The notes beneath the pieces were generated by a model. The model was not told where the DNA came from and ran no database searches. It was given only the letters and a program-made list of their open reading frames with translations. A stretch of 64,000 nt of DNA from Endothia cerciana (taxonomy: Eukaryota > Ascomycota > Sordariomycetes > Diaporthales > Cryphonectriaceae): positions 372,001 through 436,000 of the forward strand of contig JALRMH010000014.1 of assembly GCA_026119935.1 (NCBI GenBank), written 5' to 3'. A program made the translations under genes and the position numbers. Shown here in pieces: positions 33,835 through 44,800 of the stretch. Numbering within the stretch: the first letter of the stretch is position 1; every line of letters begins with the position of its first letter.

Positions 33835-36278
33835 GAGTAATTACTGCCTTGCTATATTCACACTGCATTACAAACGAGGACCTGACTGTCTTTGGCTCCA
33901 ACGACGCTAGTGGAGTAACGCTTGTACAGAACATGTTTGTTGCGAGAGACCGCGTTGGTACAGAAAGTGCGCGAGATTGGAGAAACAGTTGTTTACCTGC
34001 TGTTGGAACTTCTCGTATTCGAATTGAGTGGCCTAGTGGCTCAAGGCTGATGCTTTCCGTAGCCGGGTGGGACGGAGAGTTGTGGAGTTGATTGCAAGCA
34101 AGTTCAACGAATGGCAGATGAAATTACGTGTAGCAAGGTCTCCCCTGTAAATTCGCTTCTTGCTTTAAACGTACCATATCGCATCCTCAGATCCCAAAGC
34201 ATGCAAGCGAGAAACTGAGAATACTTCTCGAAATACCCGCAGTAGCCTCACCACCCTTGGTATTGCCGGCACTTATTTCTCAGCCGTATGAAGTGAGAAC
34301 CTGGACTCTCATCTGGACAAATAATGGAGGCTGCGGTCCAAAAGGGGGGTGGGTGTGGTCCCAAACAAAGTGTTCTGACTTACAATAGAATCCTTTTTCT
34401 TCTTCTTTTGACAGTCTTTCCTAGATCTTTGTGGGATGACCGGGCCGGGCCACCATTTCGAAGGCTACTTATCGGTCAATGACCAGCATTACCCCAAGGC
34501 CCCCAAAGGACTATGCGCGTGATGTGTGATTACACGAAGAGCGCATCTGGTCTGAAAGGATCCTGGAAAGGCTGAAGCCAACGATGTTGTCATGGAGCCC
34601 GGGTAATACGCTGATGGCGAATCATCACATGAATCCCTAGACTCCACCAGTAGCAATGATTGAGGTGTACATAACCCTAACGCATTAAATTAAGTTCTTA
34701 TGGATCCCGTCTCTGAGCCAGTCACTCAAAAGAACTGTCTCAGTGGGCCATAGGATTAATGCCGCAGACTTATCACCTTATCAATATATCCGCCGTAGGA
34801 TCGGATCCCCCTAAAAAATATCCTCCGGACGCTCGACTGGCTTTAAAATATTGTAAGTTCTAATCCTGCCCTCAAATGACGCCCCATTATCAAATTAATA
34901 ATCAACTCAGCGTTGTCGGTCGCCGTCCATCAGACAAGGTAACCGTCGGTAAATCCTTCGGTGGCGTGGCGGCCTTCTCGCGTGATTACGAACAATACCT
35001 TGATACTGCCGCTATCCAACTAAGCAGCTGAAGAGAATTGAGGCAATGCGTACTTGCTGCAATGAGAAGGTGTATACTTCTTCCAATACTCAGCCTGCTG
35101 TCTCACAAGAGGCTCTCGCCAAATTTCAGCCCCACCAAATTTGGCATTACTTGGCGACAAGTGTAGACATTTCAGAATGAGACAGGTCAAATTTGCATCT
35201 GCCTACTGTTACTCAAGGATGGTAGCATCAGTTGTGAGGCATGAATGTCTTGGCATTCTGGAGTACGCTGGGATTCTAGACTCATCAATTGCATTCCGTT
35301 CAGAGGGCCGAGGGCCCCATTTTATCGATTCCAGCGCATTATCCCTTCACCTAGTTGACCGGTATGAGAGGCTCAGCAGTCATTACTCTTCAGTGGCTAC
35401 ACCAGTCTGGGTAAGCTTTGAAGATGATATACGTGTATTGGTTTGAAATCTAGGACCACGACATTATTTTCCTGGTCTACTTCCTCTTGGTTTCGCGATC
35501 CTCCCTTAAGCGAACGATTTATGGAAGTCAGCTTCCACAATGGAGCCCCCACGTGTATGTTGATCTCCTTAGAGATGTAACCAAGAACGATTGAGGCTGA
35601 GTGAGCCTTGAAAGTGGGCCCCACGTTTGCTATGATCATCAACTGCAGAGATCCACGTGTCAGGGCTGATGTTTCCTGCTTGCCGGGTCTTCCGCCATGT
35701 GGGATTACCCGCAGACGCGCAGGGGCTATCCGCTATCTGCAATGCAACCCTTCCGATGCTCCCATTCACATGGCTTCTTGCAGCTGAGAAGACAAATACC
35801 TTTAGTATATATTTCGCCCATGCAACCTTCCTATGTTTGGAGCGCATTGGGCACCTTTGGATGGCCATTTGAACCTCAACACATTTTCTTGATCGCAATC
35901 TGAAACTGCCTCTTCAAATCGCTGCGTCAACCTGAGTCCCTCGAAACAAGGTTGTGCTTCCTTCTAAGCCTTATCATTCAGCTCCTTTGCCTCGGCCTAT
36001 TTCTCTCGACGCCAAAGGCATGGTGTGGGATTCTGTGACAGCCTTCCCACTTCCTAGGGTGCTTGACATGGTTTCAATGTACCCTAGAGCGGCTGTCAAC
36101 CAGCACCAAAGGCCTGGACCGCTCCTTGTCTGCCTGGCTAAGCAAAAGATACAGATCATTTCCGAGTATGTGTGAAGGCGTCCAGGGAAGACGTGATTCT
36201 TGGAAAAGGAGTGGCCACCTAGGCATCAGGAATGCCGATTTCCGCGATACAGTGATAGAGGGAAGGACGTCTCCCGAA

Positions 36279-36286
36279 TATAAAAG
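36279..36286 (+). promoter_or_regulatory. TATA box of the secreted FAD oxidoreductase gene
   Basis: TATAAAAG lies 146 bases upstream of the ATG at 36432 and precedes a C/T-rich leader, as expected for a strongly regulated fungal promoter. Confidence 0.5.
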
Positions 36287-36431
36287 GACAGCGAAGGACG
36301 ACCAGCAGGTTTGAGAAAGTCAGAATTCTGCATCACGTTCTCAACTCAACCACAAGTCATTCATTTCTTCTTCGCCTGATCCAAAGCTGTGCCCTGCTTT
36401 CATTCGAGTATTCACTACTTGGCGGGCCAGA

Positions 36432-37802
36432 ATGAAATCCACACTCGTTATCTGCAGTATTGCTGGGCTCGTTGCCACTCAAGATGTCATTGAGCGGGAC
36501 ATTGCCATCCTCGGCGGCGGCGGCTCCGGCACATATGCTGCTGTCAACCTGGGCGACCTTAACCAGTCCGTCGTCGTGATCGAGCGGAATGGCCGCTTGG
36601 GCGGGCACACCATGACGTACTACGATCCAGCAACCGGGTCTCCCGTCGATTACGGCGTGCTGTTCTACCACGATGACGACGTTACTCGTGAGTATAGCGA
36701 GCGCCTCAACTTCTCCCTTGCCACTGGCGAGGGCGGTAACTCTACGACAACCGTATGGGCGGATTTTACGAGCGGCACCATGCTCAACAACTACACTCAC
36801 TCGTCAGTTGGCACCGATTACACCGATGAGCTCGCCAAGTACCCTTATCTTCAAAATGGCTACGACCTCCCCGACGATATCCCCGAGGACTTATTCCTAG
36901 CCTGGGGGGAGTACCTTGAAAAGTACAATTTCAGCGAAGACCAAGCACTGGCTAGCTTGTCAGGCCCCAACCCTCCCGGCAACTCCCTCACTAGGCTGGC
37001 CATATACCAGTTCAGCTTCCTCAACGACATCGTGCTCTCGGAGCTCTCTGGAGAGATCGTACATAACGCTAACAACGATAACTCGGAGCTCTATCAGGCG
37101 GCTCTCACCGATATTGGGGAGGGCAACGTCCTTTTCAACTCGACCGTCGTCTCAGGCAACCGAACCGACTCGGGCGTCGAGCTAGTCGTATCGACACCCA
37201 CGGGCGATCAGGTCATCCGTGCAAAGCAACTCATAGTAGCGGCGCCGCCACAAGCGAGCAACTTGGCCCCCATCGGATTAGACGATACTGAAGAGGGCAT
37301 TCTTAGCCAGATCGGAGGCTACCCTTTCTACGCGGGCGTAGTCAGCAACACGGGCTTGCCTTGGGGGTTCACCTACGATAATGTGGGCGAAGATAATGAG
37401 TACTATGTCCCGGATCTGCCGTATGCGCTCCATATAACGCCTTCGACGACAGTGGAGGGTATCTACACTTATACATACGCTTCTCTCGATTCCAAGACGC
37501 AGGCTGAGGTTGAGGATGCCGCAGCAGCAGCTATCAAGAATTTGCAGCTCACTACATCGGGCGCCGACACCAGCGCCGAGCCTACATTCCTGGAGTTTGC
37601 CGACGTCTCCCCTTTCCATCCGGAGCAGAGCGCAGATAGCATTAAGGCGGGCTTCTATGAGGATATGTACGGCCTCCAGGGGTACAGAAGCACCTGGTAT
37701 ATCAGTTCGTTGTTCGTGCTCACCCAGAGCCAGCTGTGGAACAACACGAAGGCTCTTCTTCCAGACATCGTGGCAGCTGCGAATGCTATAACCCTCTCAT
37801 AA
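36432..37802 (+). CDS. Secreted FAD-dependent oxidoreductase (beta-cyclopiazonate dehydrogenase-like)
   Basis: A single-exon gene of 456 aa. Residues 1-16 (MKSTLVICSIAGLVAT) look like a signal peptide. The dinucleotide fold follows: DIAILGGGGSGTYAAVNL at 23-40 with the GxGxxG glycines, then VVVIERNGRLGGHTMTYYD, the amine-oxidase-type second glycine motif. Several N-glycosylation sequons (NFS, NYT, NST, NRT, NNT) support passage through the secretory pathway. The family is commonly annotated after CpaO, the flavin oxidocyclase of cyclopiazonic acid synthesis, but members differ in substrate. Here it lies between the BBE oxidase and the PKS, so an oxidative cyclisation or desaturation on a secreted or vesicle-borne intermediate is a reasonable guess. 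The end of the protein (YISSLFVLTQSQLWNNTKAL) is typical of the family. Confidence 0.85.
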   Translation: MKSTLVICSIAGLVATQDVIERDIAILGGGGSGTYAAVNLGDLNQSVVVIERNGRLGGHTMTYYDPATGSPVDYGVLFYHDDDVTREYSERLNFSLATGEGGNSTTTVWADFTSGTMLNNYTHSSVGTDYTDELAKYPYLQNGYDLPDDIPEDLFLAWGEYLEKYNFSEDQALASLSGPNPPGNSLTRLAIYQFSFLNDIVLSELSGEIVHNANNDNSELYQAALTDIGEGNVLFNSTVVSGNRTDSGVELVVSTPTGDQVIRAKQLIVAAPPQASNLAPIGLDDTEEGILSQIGGYPFYAGVVSNTGLPWGFTYDNVGEDNEYYVPDLPYALHITPSTTVEGIYTYTYASLDSKTQAEVEDAAAAAIKNLQLTTSGADTSAEPTFLEFADVSPFHPEQSADSIKAGFYEDMYGLQGYRSTWYISSLFVLTQSQLWNNTKALLPDIVAAANAITLS

Positions 37803-38812
37803 GAGATGTTGTGCCGGAGGATGGACGGAGCGAGCGTTCTTTTCTTTTCTTTTCTTCTTTTCTTTCTTCCTTTTTCTTTTTTTCTTTTTCCTGATCATCT
37901 CCAAGAGTATCACAATATGTATATCCTAGACTGTTTGCCGCAAGGTTGGAAAGCCACCGGGGACTTCATAGGGTCGACCTTTTGGGAGGTCCGTGGTCTC
38001 CACTTCTTGTATTTACTTGAGTTCTTTTAGATTGCAACAATTCAAACATTTTGCGGGTCATCTTACGCTGAACGCCAAGCATGATGATTTACAGTCCTGG
38101 TGGAAGGCACGACTTGGAAGACCACGAAGGGAATTTTCGCTTCTTGGACCATAAAATGGAGAATTCCTGACCATCAGTACCTGTTCGGACTAATCAAAGA
38201 CTTAATAAAGTGAATGACAAGACGAAGTCGTCGTAAATTGATAGTGTCTGCCGCCCCCGTGTCTCGTCGACTTAGGCAACCTGTATTAGGTCAGCCAGTA
38301 ATTGTAATTCTTCTCGCATTTCGCTGACCTCACCCCCATTCATTCCAACTCCCCTCCAGAAAAGTCAAAACAGTTTCAAGCCAAGACGACAACGTTATAG
38401 TATCGTGTTGAAAGGGTTCCTACGCCGGACGCAGATTGATCAATACTTGCCATACAGCACACTCTGGCACGACGCGTACCACTCAGGAACACCTACCTAA
38501 CGCTTTCAACCACGGCGAAGACTATACGTACACAACTGAACCTCTGGGAAAGAGCAAACGAAGAATCGTGTAAGCATGTCATCCATCCAGCACTCTAGCC
38601 ATATGGTATACCCGATGTCCATGTGGGATACGGTCTCGGTATATATACACGCGCAATGTTGGCGTCAACTTAGGGCAAAGCAGTAGGGCGAGGAAGAGGA
38701 GTTTCAGCTCCTCTTCCAGACGGCCGAGGATTGAATTGGTTCATTGCAACTAGCGATATCCTCCGGTCTACTTCTCTCGTCTTCTAGTCGGCAATCAAAG
38801 CCTGTGTCGTCT
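37803..38812. other. Intergenic region between convergent FAD oxidoreductase and PKS genes
   Basis: About 1 kb of shared 3' flank. A polypyrimidine tract of TTTTC-like units fills 37838-37891, just after the FAD gene stop. The rest shows only short ORFs. Confidence 0.6.
37838..37891 (+). repeat. Polypyrimidine (TTTTC)n tract
   Basis: An imperfect run of T3-5C units 36 bases after the stop codon of the FAD oxidoreductase, within its probable 3' UTR or terminator region. Confidence 0.75.
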
Positions 38813-41800
38813 CTAGGGGTTCAAGAATCCCGTCTGCTTCCAGGCCGCAACATACTTCATGACAAGATCACTTCCAACAGGTTCCATTTTCCTCATCGTT
38901 TCCGAGCACTGTCTAGTAGTCGTCGTGTCCAAAATTAAGCCTCCACAAGACATGGGCAGGAAGTATTGGTCGAAGAAGCCTATCAACTGAAGTGCCGGGT
39001 TATCGACGGTCGAACCCCTGAATCGCCGCACCCGATCAACCCACTGTTGGTACGGAACGATCCTATCGGAGGGAATATGCAGCGCCCGTGCAAGGGTATT
39101 GATCATGTCGGGCCACGGCTGCCGCACGGGATTATCAATATGGTAAATGAGCTGATTTGCCCCCGTGGGGGGCTCACCGGACGTTGTTGGGGTGGCACTC
39201 GTGGGCAGCAGCAGCTCGCCGACGGTCGCGGCCACGTCGTCAACGGGATACCACGACAGAGTGCCCTCGAGAATTGGTAGTATCCTAAGCACCTGTGACG
39301 ACTTGATCAGGAAGGGCATGTACTCCGTCGGGTTCCAGTAATGCTGGCCTCCGCGAGACCCCGAGATCTGGGCGATGCGCACTACCATCGCACGGAAGCG
39401 GTCCGGGCACCGATGAAGTGTCTGCTCGAGTATGTGCTCGCAAGCCAGCTTAGCGTCGGCATAGCCAGCTTCCGGGACAGAATCGACGGTTGTGGGCTGC
39501 TCAGGCACCAACGCTTGGCCGGTCCACGCAGGATAGTTGCCAACGACGGCGAGGGATGAGATGAACAGGAAGCCAACGACTTGTCCATGAGCTTTAAGAT
39601 GACTAGCGAGGTCGATGAGGTTCCGGAACACTTTGAATTGCGACTCGTAGGCGCGGACAGGCCTCGTCAGACTCATCGGCCACGCGCTATGTACAATGTC
39701 GGTGACGTTTTCTACCAAATGGCGGTACGTATCGTTGTCGGGGGACGAGAGGCCTAGAAAAGGCTTGCTTGTGTCTGTCTCGACCACCTTCAACTTATCC
39801 ATGCACGCAGTATCGAGCGAGATGCCTCGCATATCCAGTGAGCTCTGTTGACGTGCCTTGGCTTCAATGGTACTAATCCGGTTGAGGCACACCACGGTGT
39901 GCACGTCGGGGCGCCTCGCTAACTCAGCAACAATGTGAGAGCCAAGGGAGCCCGTGGCGCCTGTGACGAGCACACAACGTCCCATCGATGTCCGCGGTGG
40001 GCTGACAACGGCAGCAGGATTGACATTGGCAGCAGTTCCAGATGTTGCTGGTGCGTGGAAACCGACGGTGTACTTGCGTACAATCGCGTCTACTACCTCC
40101 TGGCGTGCTGTCAGATCATTCGTCGACATGGCGGCATCCCCTGCAGGCCCGGCACCAGGTGGAATAGAGGGAGGCTTTGAACGGTCGTACCTTGGCCCAG
40201 ACGCATGAGCAATAATCAAGCGCTGGAGGCTTGCTTCAGCAAGGTTTCCTTGGGTCCAGTCGACATGGCCAAAACCGACCGAGTGCAGCTTCCTCTCCCA
40301 GTATTCGGCTGGCTGGAGGACGTAGTCGCGGTCGTCTTCGAACAGCCACCAGCCCTCGACCAATCCAAAGATGAAGTCGGTCCATGGCACCTGCTCAGTC
40401 ATCTCCAACAACATTAGAAACCCGTCTGGTCGCAACAGGCGGTGAATATTGTTCAGCGAGATAGAGAGGTTTCGCGTCGCGTGGACGCAGTTGGTAGCGA
40501 GGATGATGTGCTGACTGTGCAGGAGGCTCGGCTCTGGCTCGGACTCGATGTCGACCACCTTGTACTTCATGAAGGGGTATGGCTTGAACCTCTTGCGCGC
40601 AGCCGCAACGAATGAGCCGGAGATATCGGTCACCGTGTATTCAACAGGTACGCCTAGACGCGCCAGCATGGGCACCATTTTACTGGTTGTCCCGCCTGTG
40701 CCTGCGCCCATCTCGAGTATGCGGAGGGGCTGCGCAGTTGAGACTGAAGATGTAACCTTGATGACGAGTTGTTCGAGAAAGTGTTCGAGTTGTTTGATCC
40801 AAATGCCGGTGATAGGCGAGTTAGCATACATATCCGTGACGATCTCCCTGCCCTCGGGCGTGCCGAACATCAACTGCAGGCAGTCGGCTTTTCCCATTAG
40901 ACAGTCTGCAAAGCGGGGTCCGATCATGGCCGTGAGTTTGTGCTCTGCTGCATGAACTGGCTCGTCGCGGACTAGAGAGTCTAGCAAGCTCTCTGGAGAC
41001 TTGATCGGTGCAGCAACGGCTGTGCGGATGATGTTGGTACCGTCGAAGTCTACCAGGCGAGCCTCCCTGTCTAGAAGCTGGGAGTATATTAAGTTGATGA
41101 ATCGCTCATGTCTGGGGAGGTACGGAATCCGCTCCAGCCGCTGGCCTGGGGCGGCGGACTTGATGGAGCAGCCAAGCTGCTCGAAGGCCTCGACGAGGTA
41201 GACGATGACGAGCTCCGTCGACCTGGGCATGACATTGTTGTAATATCCTCCTAGTAGGTTCTTGACGACGAAATCGTCCGTCTGCCACTTGACGTGTTCG
41301 AACGTGTCCAGGACCTTTGACGCATCCAGAACACCGGCTAGTGCTTGATGGTCACCCGGGTCTATAGGCGAGGGTGGTGTCCCCGGATGTCCATTAATCC
41401 GACTTTCCGACTCTGCGTCCGACATCGAGTTCGATTCCGAATCTGATTCTGTGTCCTCTGATGAAGAAGGCTTCTCGTCCATCGAATCATCGAGAGCAAA
41501 CCCCAGGGTGGAGCGAATGCACAACACAAGACTTTTAAAGTCGGTTAAGTCCATGAGCTGCTCATTCTGAAGCGTGCAGCCCTCGAAGGCAGCCTCTACT
41601 TCCCGCACTAACTCCATGGCCATAAGAGAGTCGATTCCCAGCTCGATGAGGTCCGAGTCGTCCTGGATCTCTTCAGGCTCTAAACCCGACAGGTTGCACA
41701 CGATCTCCCGAGTCTTTGCAGAGACATCCGGCCCTGGTGACTTCACGGGGCTAGGAACTCTTTTCTTCTTGGAAGTTCTTTCTCGCTTCTGCTTCTTCGA

Positions 41801-44800
41801 CTTTGTCGGGAGGGTGAGAGAAGGGGCAGAAGACAACATTTTGAAAGGCTCGGATACTTGCGCCTGCACCTGGATGGAGTCACTGATGGCCGCGGCGGAA
41901 GTAGCAATACCAGACGACAACAGTGACTTTCGGAGGCCTTGGAAGGACACACTCCGGAAAGACATGCCCAGAACAGCCTCCACCAGCGATCCGTCGCGAG
42001 AGTCGAAGGCAAAAACATCACTGATGTACCTTCTCTCGGACTCTTGGTGATGTATGGCGAAGACGTCGAAGGCTTCCCCGGAGGTGGCCGCAGGTTCCTG
42101 TCTGGGCTTCCGAATCCACCGGTTGATCTTCTCGCAAACAAAGATGCTACCTCTGGATCCAACTTCTCCATCCCCTGGATCGACCTCCTGATCCGCAGCT
42201 TCTGTCATGAGATTGACGTAGATCGCTGCGACCTGACAGAAACTCTCCGTCAAGATTGAATTGATCCAAGCCGATGCCCCTTGGCTGTCTCCGGAAGCCT
42301 GCGGATCATTGATGGTGCCTTGAGTTTTGTTGATGATACGACCCGCGGACTCGTTGTCGTTTGTCCGGCCAGCTATCCTGGACACATTACGCATGACTTC
42401 TTTGTAGTTGACCACCTGCTCCAAAGCCCGGTATATATTTCGGCCCGAAAGCACTTGTACATTGTCCGTGTCGTGGATGCTACTGCTGGGATTACTGTCA
42501 AGGAGACTAAGGCATCGCTTTCTGCCGCCGAGACGGGCCAAGCTGTCAAGCTCGTCGTTGAGCTGGGGATCGTTGACTGGACGGAATACTATTGTTCCAA
42601 ATGAGTAAGTGGTATGGTCTTGTGCTTGTCCTTGATCCTGTGAGGTACAGGTGACGCCCCTCAGGATCCATTGCCAGACCAGACCCTCGCCGTCAGTAGA
42701 GACGGCATCGAGGTGAACATCCAAGGAAGGATGGACGATGAGGGCGTTTTGATACGCCATTGCGCGCAGCTCGGGATGAAAACCGTCGTCCTTGAGTTTC
42801 GGTCGGAGATTCATAATTGCATCCAATGCAACTTCCAACTGAAGCATTCCAGGCGCGACGGCAGCTGTGTTCGCTAGGATGTTGGCCATGAGCGGCCGCT
42901 GAAATTTCTCCGTGCCTGTGTTGACCCGGAAATGGGCCCACTTGTTTTCATCGTCGTCTTGGTGCCCGATGAAGGTTGTCAGGCCCTTTACAGGCTGCTC
43001 GACTTCAAGCTTTTCCACGAGCTGGACTTTCTGTGGAGGATCCGTCAAATCCATCCAGTGTCTGGACTTCTCGAACTGGTAGGGAGGAAGTATCAGGGGT
43101 GTGTAGTCGGACACCTGCCCCGCGTGGTGTGGCCAGAAAGATACGTCCAGGCCTTCTGTCCAGAGTCGTTTTGTCGCATCAGCAAGAAGCTGGAAGGACC
43201 CGTCACTGGTGATATTGACAGCTTGGAAGTGAGCAGCAGAGGTAGCAGCCAAAGCGCGAGACGCCATAGTGGTTACGGTGGAATTCGACCCGGCTTCGAG
43301 CCATATTGCCGCCGGATACCGCTTGTGGAGTCTCTGAATGGCCTGATTGAAGAATACGGGGTCCCTCATGTGCTTGGCCGCGAAACTACCATCTAGTAGC
43401 AACTTGTTGGTGCCACTGCCACCCTTCACGGACTCATATTCAGTCGCTCTCTCAACTGGGATGGTTGGCTCGTCGCAGAAGATAATTTCTCGACCGATCG
43501 CCTCAAGGCCACCCAATAGCGGGTCAACCAGAGCAGAGTGGAATGCGTTGGATACGTTGAGCATTTTGAGTCTCATCCCGGCAAAGTCTGGGTCGGCCTT
43601 TGCGAGGTCATGGGTGAGCTGTACTGCTTTCTTTGGGCCGGCCAAGGTGAACGTCCTAGGTCCATTGTAACACGCGATCGACACCGCATTCCCACCAAGT
43701 TTTTCTGAGGATTTGACCAGCAGGGCACGTACGAGGGTAAGGTCAGCCTCAACAGCCAGCATAGACCCCTTGTCCTCGCCCCAGGAATCTTGGACAAGAC
43801 GCGCCCGACCGGAAACCAGTTTGAGAGCGTCCTTGAGAGAGTATACAGAGGCGACGCAGAGAGCTGTTAGCTCGCCAAAGCTGTGGCCGACGACAGCGGC
43901 CACCATCCCTTCGAGTCCCGAATCGAGCCACGCTTTGGCGCATGAGTACTGTAATGCAAAGAGCATGGTCTGAAGCTTGACAGTGTCTTGGATTGGGGAC
44001 CTCTGGAAGATGTCCGGGTAGATGCTGTCGAGGCCAAGAGAGAGACACATGGCATCACATTGGTCCAAGTGGCTTCTTAGAATCGCAGCGTTGTTGTACA
44101 CTTCCCGGTCGAGACCAACAAACGTTGAAATCTGGCCGCCAAAGCAGAGGATGATAGGACGACCTGGGGGGGACACTGTCTGGTGTTGAATCGATATGAC
44201 ACTACTTGCCTTGTCGACCCCCCTTTCGTACTCTGCAAGCTTCTGTTCTAGATCGTTGGCAGAGCTGGCGCTGAGGATCAGGGCTTGTGGGAGAGACCTG
44301 TTGGACTGGCGAGACACTTGAAACGCCAAGTTGGCCGCACTGAACTGCAGATCCCGAGCCGAGCCAGCAGTGTTCTGCAGCAAGAAGTGCCTGAACCTGG
44401 CAGCATAAGATCTAAGGCTGCGTTCGTCGAGACCAGAAAACCAGAATGGAAAGCTCGTCGTGCCCGAGACGCGAGCCCCGACAGAAGGGGCACGCGAAGA
44501 ACCAGCGGGTAGCCTCGCTGGCTGGGTGACGACCATAGAAGCGTTGGAACCGGAGGCGCCGTAATTATTGATCAGAGCGGCACGAAACTCCACATCCCAG
44601 GGCTTCAGCCGCATCGGTATCTCGATCTTGTCTTGCGGAAGGGCTTTAAGCGCAGGGCTGGCCGAGGTAAAGCTGGCCTGCGGGGGAATATAGCCCTTGT
44701 TGATCATTAGCAGCGCCTTGATTAGGGATATAACCCCCGATGCGAACTCGGTATGGCCGACAGAGCCTTTGACAGATCCCAGATGAAGGGCGTCGGAGCG

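Larger units (their letters stand above)
33744..36431. other. Divergent intergenic region between BBE oxidase and secreted FAD oxidoreductase
   Basis: About 2.7 kb between two divergently transcribed flavoenzyme genes. It contains TATA elements for each gene near its ends. ORFs within (for example 33849-34091 and 35141-35446 on the plus strand) are short and show no domain signal. No RNA gene was recognised. Confidence 0.55.
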
